A stretch of 64,000 nt of DNA from NCBI RefSeq assembly GCF_029581195.1, contig NZ_CP120737.1, positions 3,635,001 through 3,699,000 on the forward strand, in the 5' to 3' direction. Source of the stretch: Solwaraspora sp. WMMD791. GTDB lineage: Bacteria > Actinomycetota > Actinomycetes > Mycobacteriales > Micromonosporaceae. A program made the translations under genes and the position numbers. This document shows, piece after piece, positions 1-8,000 of this stretch (the stretch's first letter is position 1; each line of letters starts with the position of its first letter). The notes below the pieces were generated by a model. It was not told the origin of the DNA. It made no database searches and worked only from the letters and a program-made list of their open reading frames with translations.

Positions 1-149
1 CTGCGGTGGGGGCAACGGAGCGTGCTGGGAACACAAGCCGTGGCGGGCAGGTCGCGGTACGGGCACAGCCGACCGGCGTACCGCCGAAAAACCCGCCGGT
101 GCTGCCCAGGGTGCCCGCCATCACCCACCCGAAACGGTACGGTTCGCCC

Positions 150-851
150 ATGCGTCATCTCTGGAGCTTCCTCAGCGGCATCGCCGTCGCGCCGCTCTGT
201 TGGCTGCTCGTCGCGGTGGGCCAGACGACGTCGACCAGGACCATCGGTGACTGGGTGTCCGACGGCGAGTACCACACCGCGACCCTGCTCGGGCCGGCGG
301 CGCTGCTGTTCGCGGCCGGGCTGCTGCTCGGCCTGCTGGGTACGCTGCGGTTCTCCCCGCTCGGCCCGCTCGCCGCCGGGCTGGCCCTGGCCGCCCCGTA
401 CGTGGCGACGTTCATCGACCCGTTCGGCACCCGTGACCTCCTCGGCGTCGACGCGGTGGTGTTCGGTGAGCCGATCGTGCTGCTGACCCCGGTCGACAAC
501 GGCACCCTGGCCCTGCTCGGGGTGCTGTTGAGCACGGCCGTGCTGAGCCGGCGGCGCTGGTCGGCCGACCGCCGTACGGGCGACCCGACCCCCGCCGAGC
601 CGGCGGCACCGGCGGCGGAGCCGTTGCCGGTCCGGCCGCTCGGCGAGTTCGACCCGTCGCTGTGGTCGCTGCCCGGTGGCCCGACCGAGCCGGCGCCGGC
701 GGCGACCCCCACTGCGCCCACGGCGGCCGATCCGACGACCGGAGGCCGGACCGGCACCACCACCACGTTGACGGCCACAGCGGCCGACACCGACGCCGAC
801 CGGTTGCGGCCGGCCCGCCCGATCCCCCGGTCGGCCCGACGGAGCCGCTGA
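150..851 (+). CDS. Small polytopic membrane protein with Pro/Ala/Thr-rich tail
   Basis: I do not recognise a named family. From the ATG at 150 the product is 233 aa. About four hydrophobic segments fill residues 3-25, 40-65, 70-90 and 110-130, and a low-complexity cytosolic-type tail rich in Pro, Ala and Thr follows. An upstream in-frame ATG at 6 would add 48 polar, Pro/Arg-rich residues in front of the first membrane segment. I prefer 150 because the protein then begins with MRH followed by a hydrophobic segment, exactly like the next gene, which is evidently a paralogue. No clear ribosome binding site precedes 150. Function unknown. Confidence 0.7.
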   Translation: MRHLWSFLSGIAVAPLCWLLVAVGQTTSTRTIGDWVSDGEYHTATLLGPAALLFAAGLLLGLLGTLRFSPLGPLAAGLALAAPYVATFIDPFGTRDLLGVDAVVFGEPIVLLTPVDNGTLALLGVLLSTAVLSRRRWSADRRTGDPTPAEPAAPAAEPLPVRPLGEFDPSLWSLPGGPTEPAPAATPTAPTAADPTTGGRTGTTTTLTATAADTDADRLRPARPIPRSARRSR

Positions 852-882
852 CCCACGCGTCGGCCGCTGACCCACGCGTCGG
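845..882. repeat. Perfect 19-bp tandem duplication at a gene end
   Basis: Positions 845-863 and 864-882 are identical 19-bp copies placed head to tail. The first copy contains the last codons and the TGA stop (849-851) of the preceding gene, so the duplication has copied the gene's 3' end into the intergenic space. It looks like a replication-slippage duplication. Confidence 0.9.
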
Positions 883-963
883 CGGGGACTCCGCCGGTCA
901 CCTGCGGCCGCCATCGTCCCGGCGGGTACCGTGCGATGAGGTGTCGACGCGTGAGGAGTCCGG

Positions 964-2046
964 ATGAGGCACGTGGGCTCGTTGGTGCTGTCGCTGGTCC
1001 TCGCCCCGGTCATCTGGTTCCTCGCCGGCCTCGGGCTCAGCGAGTACGCGGCGGCCCGTCGGGAGGCGTACGACCAGCCGCCGACCGAGGTGTTCGTCGG
1101 GCTGGCCGCGCTGGCGGTCTGCGGCATCGTGTACGCGGTGCTGCTGCTGCCCCGGCTGTCACCGATCGGACCGGTCGTCGCCGGCCTGTCGTTCCTGGGT
1201 CTCGCCGCCTGGTCGGCCGCCGACATGACCAGCTTCTACCAGAACATGCCGGGCCGGCTGTTCGGCACCGACGACACGTTCACCGCCCCGGCCGAAGGAC
1301 TGGCCGTCGTGCTGGCGGTGCCGCTGCTGGCCACGGTGGTCAGCCCGCGACGGTGGCGCGGCGAGCGGATGGTCGCCCTGTACGCCGGTCAGCCGGACCC
1401 TCCGCAGGTGGCCAGGACGGCGCCGCTGCCCGGCCACGGCCAGGGCGGCGGGTACGGCGGCGGGTACGGCGAGCCCCGGGCGTACGGCGGGTACGGCGGC
1501 CCGGCCCAGACCATGGCGTTTCCGGCCGCCGCCGGGCCGCTGCCGCGCCCCGCCCATCCGGCGGGGATCCCGGATTCCGAGCAGGACACGATGCGGTTGA
1601 CGCCACCGGGGCACCGCCGGGACGACCCGACGATCGCCCTGCCGCCGGTGCCGGGGGCAACGCCCCGGATCCCGGCCGGCCCGCCGCCGGTCGACCAGAC
1701 GGTCCCGCTGCGCACCGGCGCCGGCACCGGATCGGCCGACGAGACGACCCGGATCCAGCTACCGGCCGCCGCCGACACCGGCAGCGACGAGACCACCCGA
1801 ATCCAGCTACCGGCCGCCGCCGACACCGGCCAGACCACCCGCGTGCCGCCGACGGACGAGACGGTGCGGATGCGGACGCCACCGGCGGCCGACGCCACCG
1901 TGCGGATCACACCGGCGGCCGACGCGCCGGACACCGGGGGCGACGAGCAGACCACGGCCGTGGTCGCCCCCGCCGCCGACCCGGACGCCACCACGGCGCT
2001 GCCCCCGGCCGACCCGGACGCCACCCCGCGCAGGTCGTCCGACTGA
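964..2046 (+). CDS. Membrane protein with Thr-repeat cytosolic tail
   Basis: 360 aa; a paralogue of the gene at 150, with the same MRH start and four membrane segments in roughly the first 130 residues. A GAGGAG ribosome binding site lies 5 nt upstream. The rest is a long Gly/Tyr then Pro/Thr-rich tail. From about residue 200 the tail repeats short acidic-Thr units such as QDTMRL, DDPTIAL, DQTVPL, DETTRI (twice), QTTRV, DETVRM and DATVRI, about a dozen in all. Such T-x-[R/V]-hydrophobic units after acidic residues resemble Ser/Thr kinase or FHA-docking sites, which is inference only. No enzyme motif is visible and no family is recognised with confidence. Confidence 0.75.
   Translation: MRHVGSLVLSLVLAPVIWFLAGLGLSEYAAARREAYDQPPTEVFVGLAALAVCGIVYAVLLLPRLSPIGPVVAGLSFLGLAAWSAADMTSFYQNMPGRLFGTDDTFTAPAEGLAVVLAVPLLATVVSPRRWRGERMVALYAGQPDPPQVARTAPLPGHGQGGGYGGGYGEPRAYGGYGGPAQTMAFPAAAGPLPRPAHPAGIPDSEQDTMRLTPPGHRRDDPTIALPPVPGATPRIPAGPPPVDQTVPLRTGAGTGSADETTRIQLPAAADTGSDETTRIQLPAAADTGQTTRVPPTDETVRMRTPPAADATVRITPAADAPDTGGDEQTTAVVAPAADPDATTALPPADPDATPRRSSD
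1738..1830 (+). repeat. In-frame 45-bp tandem repeat in the Thr-rich tail
   Basis: Two nearly identical 45-bp copies, 1738-1782 and 1786-1830, are separated by one Ser codon (48-bp period). Each encodes DETTRIQLPAAADTG. Only synonymous differences separate them, so the peptide rather than just the DNA seems to be maintained. Confidence 0.85.
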
Positions 2047-2079
2047 CCGACGGTCGCCGGGTCAGTCGGACGTCACCGC

Positions 2080-3243
2080 TCAGGACGACAGCAGCTGGCG
2101 GGCCATCACGATGCGCTGCACCTGGTTGGTGCCCTCGTAGATCTGAGTGATCTTGGCGTCCCGCATCATCCGCTCCACCGGGAAGTCCCGGGTGTAGCCG
2201 TAGCCGCCGAGCAGCTGCACCGCGTCCGTGGTGATCTCCATCGCGACGTCGGAGGCGAAACACTTCGCCGCCGCGCCGAAGAAGGTCAGGTCGGCGTCGC
2301 CCCGCTCGGACCGGGCCGCCGCCGCGTAGGTCACCTGACGCGCGGCCTCCAGCTTCATGCCCATCTCGGCGATCATGAACTGGACGCCCTGGAACTCGGC
2401 GATCGGCTTGCCGAACTGCTGGCGCTCCCGCACGTACCCCCGGGCGTAGTCGAGCGCGCCCTGCGCGATCCCGACCGCCTGGGCGGCGATGGTCACCCGG
2501 GTGTGGTCCAGGGTGCGCATCGCGGTGGCGAACCCGGTGCCGGGCTCGCCGATCATCCGGTCCGCCGGAATCCGTACGTTGTCCAGGTAGACCTCGCAGG
2601 TCGGGCTGCCCTTGATGCCCAGCTTCTTCTCCGGCGCGCCGAAGCTCACCCCGGGATCGGACTTCTCCACCACGAAGGCCGAGATCCCCCGGGACCGGGC
2701 ACCGGGCTCGGTCACCGCGAAGACGGTGTAGTACTGCGAGACACCGGCGTTGGTGATCCACCGCTTGACGCCGTCGAGCACCCAGTGGTCGCCGTCACGT
2801 ACCGCCCGGGTGGTCATCGACGCCGCGTCGCTACCGGCGTCCGGCTCCGACAGGCAGTACGAGAACATCGCCTCCCCGGCCGCGACCGGAGTCAGGTACC
2901 GCTGCTTGAGCTGCTCCGATCCGGCCAACAGCAGCGGCAGGCTGCCCAGCTTGTTGACCGCCGGGATCAGCGACGACGACGCGCAGGCCCGGGCCACCTC
3001 CTCGATCACGATCGCGGTGGCCAACGCGTCGGCCCCGGCGCCGCCGTACTGCTCGGGGATGTGCGGGGCGTGGAAGTCCGCCGCCCGCAGCGCGTCGTAG
3101 GAGGCGCTAGGAAACTGCGCGGTCTCGTCCGCCTCAGCGGCGTTGGGGGCGACCTTCGCGTCGCACACCTCCCGTACCGCCTGCCGGACCGCTTCGTGCT
3201 CCTCCGGTAGCTGATAGACATCGAACGCTGGCCCGGACGTCAT
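2080..3243 (-). CDS. Acyl-CoA dehydrogenase (FadE25-like)
   Basis: 387 aa, the usual length for the family. It should catalyse FAD-dependent alpha,beta-dehydrogenation of an acyl-CoA, passing electrons to electron-transfer flavoprotein. Visible family marks are the LSEPDAGSD flavin/substrate segment in the middle, the ITNAG segment, and the C-terminal IYEGTNQVQR block, whose Glu370 is the position of the catalytic base in short- and medium-chain enzymes. In M. tuberculosis the comparable gene fadE25 (Rv3274c) lies beside purE and purK, which are 7 kb away here, so an orthologous neighbourhood is likely. The chain-length or branched-chain substrate cannot be told from sequence alone. It is transcribed divergently from the UDP-sugar dehydrogenase; the 265 bp between them should hold both promoters. 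Confidence 0.93.
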   Translation of the reverse strand: MTSGPAFDVYQLPEEHEAVRQAVREVCDAKVAPNAAEADETAQFPSASYDALRAADFHAPHIPEQYGGAGADALATAIVIEEVARACASSSLIPAVNKLGSLPLLLAGSEQLKQRYLTPVAAGEAMFSYCLSEPDAGSDAASMTTRAVRDGDHWVLDGVKRWITNAGVSQYYTVFAVTEPGARSRGISAFVVEKSDPGVSFGAPEKKLGIKGSPTCEVYLDNVRIPADRMIGEPGTGFATAMRTLDHTRVTIAAQAVGIAQGALDYARGYVRERQQFGKPIAEFQGVQFMIAEMGMKLEAARQVTYAAAARSERGDADLTFFGAAAKCFASDVAMEITTDAVQLLGGYGYTRDFPVERMMRDAKITQIYEGTNQVQRIVMARQLLSS

Positions 3244-3508
3244 CGCGCCCCTCCCTCACCTGGGGGTCACTACTCGCATCGTGCTCGAATGCGAGGATAC
3301 CGGCGAGTAACGGCGGTGCCAGTCGCCCCTACCCCGCCGAACGGACTATCGTCTGCCGGGCAGCCGGCCGGCACCGCGTCCGGGTCGGGCCATGAGAAGC
3401 GGTCTGCCGCACACATCAGAACAACGATGATTGGTGTCGAGCCCCCGGCACCGGACCACCGAGCGCGACGCAACCACGGCGCCGCCAGCGCGAGCGGAGA
3501 ACACAGGC

Positions 3509-4936
3509 GTGACCATCCCGTACCCGAACACCCAGCCAATGCCAGCCATCGCGGCGGTCACGCCGCCGTCCGGTGCCTCCCGTCCGCGGCTGACCTTCCT
3601 CGGTACCGGCTACCTGGGCGCGACCTACGCCATCTGCTTCGCCGAACTGGGCTACGAGGTGATCGGCTACGACGTCGACGCCGACAAGATCGCCAAGCTG
3701 AGCGCCGGTGAGGTGCCGTTCCACGAGCCGGGCCTCGACGAGCTGCTCAAACGAAGCCTGGCCGCCGGGCGGCTGCGGTTCACCACCGACATGGCGGAGA
3801 CCGCCGAGTTCGGCGACGTGCACTTCATCTGCGTCGGCACCCCGCAGCGGGCCGACGGGATGGGCGCGGACCTGTCCTACGTCGAGGCGTCGGTGACCAG
3901 CCTGGCACAGCACCTGTCCCGCAAGGCGTTGATCGTCGGTAAGTCCACCGTGCCGGTCGGCACCGCCGAGTGGATCGAGCAGCTGGTCGGCAAGCACGCC
4001 CCGGGCGACCTCGGCGTCGAGGTGGCCTGGAGCCCCGAGTTCCTGCAGGAGGGCTTCGCCGTCGAGGACGTGCTGCGACCGAACCGGATCGTCGTCGGGG
4101 TGCGCAGCGAGTGGGCCAACGGCATGCTGTACGCCGCCCACAAGGGCGTGTTCGACCTGGCCGCCACCGAGGACCGGGAGGTGCCGTTGGTGGTGACCGA
4201 CTTCGCCACCGCCGAGCTGGTGAAGGTCGCCGCGAACGCCTTCCTGGCCACCAAGATCTCGTTCATCAACGCGATGGCCGAGGTGTGCGAGGTCGCCGGC
4301 GGCGACGTCACCCAGCTGGCCCGCGCGATCGGCTACGACCCCCGGATCGGCAACCGGTTCCTGCAGGCCGGCGTCGGCTTCGGCGGCGGCTGCCTGCCCA
4401 AGGACATCCGCGCCTTCCAGGCCCGCGCCCAGGAGCTGGGTGCCGGTGAGGCGCTGCGGTTCCTGCACGAGGTCGACCTGATCAACCAGCGGCGGCGTAC
4501 CCGGGTGGTGCAGCTCGCCGCCGAGCTGCTGGGCCGGCGGGCCGGACCGGCCGGACCGGACCTGTCCGGCACCACGATCGCCGTGCTCGGCGCCACCTTC
4601 AAGCCGAACTCCGACGACGTCCGCGACGCGCCGTCGCTGGCGGTGGCCGCCATGCTGGCCAAGACCGGCGCGCAGGTGCGGGTCTTCGACCCCGAGGGTA
4701 CGGAGAACGCCCGCCGCGCCCAGCCGGACCTCAACTACGTACCGTCGATGGTCGACGCGGTCCGCGACGCGGACCTGGTCTGCGTACTGACCGAATGGGC
4801 CGACTTCCGCAACGCCGACCCGGTCGCGCTGGGTGAGCTGGCCGCCGGACGGCGGGTGATCGACGGCCGGAACTGCCTCGACTCCGTCCTGTGGACCAGC
4901 GCCGGCTGGGAGTACCGCGGCATGGGTCGCCCCTGA
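3509..4936 (+). CDS. ugd: UDP-glucose 6-dehydrogenase family protein
   Basis: 475 aa from a GTG at 3509, chosen because GGAGA sits 8 nt upstream; an ATG at 3431 and one at 3539 in the same frame lack such a site. The enzyme oxidises a UDP-hexose (normally UDP-glucose to UDP-glucuronate) with two NAD+. Marks: the NAD-binding GTGYLG motif just after a short polar N-terminus, the VPVGTAE segment, and GGGCLPKD with the probable catalytic Cys295. The C-terminal UDP-binding domain has GATFKPNSDD. GDP-mannose dehydrogenases look similar, but the GGGCLPKDIRAF form is common in actinobacterial UDP-glucose dehydrogenases. It supplies uronic acids for cell-surface or secondary-metabolite sugars. A strong terminator follows directly. 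Confidence 0.9.
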   Translation: MTIPYPNTQPMPAIAAVTPPSGASRPRLTFLGTGYLGATYAICFAELGYEVIGYDVDADKIAKLSAGEVPFHEPGLDELLKRSLAAGRLRFTTDMAETAEFGDVHFICVGTPQRADGMGADLSYVEASVTSLAQHLSRKALIVGKSTVPVGTAEWIEQLVGKHAPGDLGVEVAWSPEFLQEGFAVEDVLRPNRIVVGVRSEWANGMLYAAHKGVFDLAATEDREVPLVVTDFATAELVKVAANAFLATKISFINAMAEVCEVAGGDVTQLARAIGYDPRIGNRFLQAGVGFGGGCLPKDIRAFQARAQELGAGEALRFLHEVDLINQRRRTRVVQLAAELLGRRAGPAGPDLSGTTIAVLGATFKPNSDDVRDAPSLAVAAMLAKTGAQVRVFDPEGTENARRAQPDLNYVPSMVDAVRDADLVCVLTEWADFRNADPVALGELAAGRRVIDGRNCLDSVLWTSAGWEYRGMGRP

Positions 4937-4942
4937 CCCACG

Positions 4943-4983
4943 AGCCGACCGCGGCCGGTCCGCCGACCGTGGTCGGCTTTTTT
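4943..4983 (+). terminator. Rho-independent terminator after ugd
   Basis: A 12-bp stem (left arm 4943-4954, right arm 4967-4978, one G-U pair) is followed by six T residues ending at 4983. It starts 7 nt after the ugd stop codon. Confidence 0.9.
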
Positions 4984-5085
4984 CTCCGATCTCCACGCCG
5001 TCAGGGACTGTTCAACAGTTGCCTGGTTTAGGCATGCTTCGTTAGAAGCGGTCCACAGTGTTGGCCAGGCGTGGAGGAGGTGCCG

Positions 5086-8000
5086 ATGAGTACGGCGTAC
5101 CGCTGCACCTCGTGCGGACGGACGGTCCCGGCCGCGGCGACCTGTTCCCGTTGCGGCGCCGCGCAGCCGCAGTTCGCCGAGGACCTGGCCCGGATCGAGC
5201 GCTCGATCGCCGAGATGAAGGCGCGCGAGGTCGCACTGGCCAAGGAGCAGAAGCAGATGGCCGCCGACCTGCAGGCGGCGATCTTCCAACGGGACATCCT
5301 GTCCACCGGCGGAGCCGCCGGTCGTCGGGGTCCGGCCCCACGGATATCGGTACGCCGCCGCGCCGGCCGCCGGCCACCGACCGCCGAGGCCGGTGCCGCC
5401 CCGCCCCGGTTCCCCCGTCAGACACCGCACCGCTCCGGCGACGCCGGCACCGACGGCGGGCCGCCACCCGGCAGCGACGAACCCGGCTATCCCCCGGCGT
5501 CCGCCGACGACGATCCGACCCGGGTGCTGTCGGCCGACGGCACCCGACCCGAGGCGTCCCCACAGTCGATCCAGAACGTTCTGCTCGGTCTCGGCGCGCT
5601 GATGGCCATGGTGGTCTTCGCCGCCGTCGCCAACAGCACCCTGCCCGACGCCACCCGGCTGCTGATCCTGCTCACCGGCACGGTGCTGCTGCTCGTGGCA
5701 CCGCCGGTCGTCGCGGCCCGGGGGCTGCGCTCCACCGCCGAGACGATCGCCGCCGTCGCGTTGATTCTCGTGCCGATCGACGGGTACGCGCTGTGGGTCA
5801 CCGACGCGGTCCGGTCCGGCCCGGTCAGCCCGGCCGTCTTCGCCGGGCTGACCTTCGTGGTCACCGCCCTGGTGGCCGGCGGGTACGCCGCCACCACCGG
5901 GCTCCAGCTGCCCCGGTACGCGATGGTGCTCGCCGTCCAGCCGATCGTGCCGCTGCTCTGCTACGACCTGATCCTGGGGCCGGCCGGCTGGGCGCTGGCG
6001 CTCGCCGCCGTCGCCGTGGTCGATCTGCTGCTGGTCCGGCTGCTCACCGGCTCCGGGCGGTTCACCAGCGGGGCCTGGCTGACCGGCCGGGCCGGGCGGG
6101 CGACAGCCGACGGGGCCGCCGCACCGGCCAGCCCGGCCGGGTTGGTCGCCCCACCGCAGCGACGCTCCACAGACCCGGCCGCACCACCCGGTGGGCCGAC
6201 CGCGCCGACCGACGACCCGGCCACGACGGCCGACGGGCCAGCCGACCCGGGCACGGCCGCGGGCAGCGGTGCCAGCCGGCCGGAGGGCGCCCCCGAGGAG
6301 GCCGACGCCGTCGTCGGCGCGGACCTGCCGGGCGACGCCGGACCGGACCGGCGGGCCGGGCGGCGCGGGCCAGGGTGGACGCCGCCGGCTCCCAGCGCCG
6401 CGATGCTCTGGCTCCGCGATCTGATCTGGACCCTGCACGGGCTCGCGGTCGCGGTGGCGCTCGCCTACGCCGTGGCAGCCGTGCTGAGCGCCGACACGGT
6501 GCCGGCCGCGGTCCGCGCCGGCGCGGTCCTGGTGATCGCCGCCGGAGTCGGGCTGATCGGCGGCTTCACCCTGGGGTACAAGCCGGTGCCGGACATCGCC
6601 GCCGGGGTGTTCACCCTGGCGGTCATCGGTGCCGCCAGCCGCATCGTGGCCGTCGGTCTACCCGGCCGGGCGCTGCTGCTGATCGCCGCCGTGGTCGCGA
6701 TCGCCGGAATCGGCGTCCGGGCCCTGCCGGAAACCCTGCGGCGCGGTCCACAGCTCGCCGCCACCGCCACGCTCGGCGTACTCGGTGTCCTCGTCGCCGG
6801 CAGCGCACTACGGGCCGCGCTGGCCCCGGTCCGCGCCGCGCTGCCCGCCTGGCAGACCGAACTGTCCGACTACCAGCAGCGGCTGGACGCCTATGCCGGC
6901 CCGGCCGACTGGCAACTCGCGCTGGCCGCGCTGCTGATCACCGTCGCCGCGGCGGTCGCCGTACCGGTCGAGTGGCGCCGGGAGGCGACCGTCACCGGTG
7001 TCACGCTGACCGCGCTCGCCGTACCGGCGTCGTTCGACCTGCCCTGGTACGCCGCCTGCTGGCCACCGGTGCTGGCGGCCGTCGTGGTCGCCGGCGCCGG
7101 CCTGTTCGCCGGCTCCGAACGGTCCGCCCGGGTGCACGTCGGCTGCGCCGCCGTGCTGGGTGCCGCCGGAGCCGGTGCCGCCCTGGCCCGCCCCGGTGCG
7201 ACCGCCGCCGTCCTGCTCGTGCTCGCCGCCGCCGGGGTGCTGATCGCGGTGGCCGGCAGCCTGCCGGAGATCCGCCGCCGACCCGCTGCCGACCCGGTCG
7301 CCGGTTGGGCCGCCGGTGGCGCGGCGTTCGCCCTGCCCGGCGGCGTCGCCGCGTTCGTCGCCGCGATGGTGCCGGCACCCGGGCCGACCGGGCCGGCGCT
7401 GCAGCAGACGACCGCGCCGATCCTCGCTGCCGCGTTCCTGGCCGTCTGCGGCGCCCTCTGCTACGCCGCGCTGGCGCAGGTCGCCGAACGGCAGATCCCC
7501 CGGCCGTTGACGATCGGCACCGGGCTCGGCGCGCTGGCCGTCACCGCCGCCACCTTCGGCTCCCCGGGTGCCACGGTCGCCGACGTCTGGGTCGCGGTCG
7601 CGCTGCTGCTCGGTGGCGTCCTGTTGTTCATGACGCCGAGCATCGACGCCAACCGGCGCGCCGACCGGCTGCTCGACGGCACCGACTACGCCGCCGCCGC
7701 CGCGATCGCCGTACTGGTCGGCACCCTGGCCAGGATCAGCGCCATCGTGGCCCCCGGCATCGAACTGGTCGCCAGCGCGGCGCTCGCGCTGCTGGTGGCG
7801 GTCGCCATCCGGGCCATGCCGCAGCACTGGCAGCGCGGGCCGGTGCTGGGGGTGGCGGCCAGTGGTGCCGTCATCGCGGTACTCGCCGGCTACACGGCGG
7901 TCGCTGGCGGCATCCGGGCGCTGGCCACCCCCGGGCAGCTGTGGCAGGCGGATCTGACCGCCTGGTCGGTCGAGACCACCGCGAACGCCTGGCAGGTGCC

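Noticed and set aside
3431-3508. Longer ugd start at the ATG 3431
   Set aside because: The extra 26 residues are unlike the family and no ribosome binding site precedes it; the GTG at 3509 has one.
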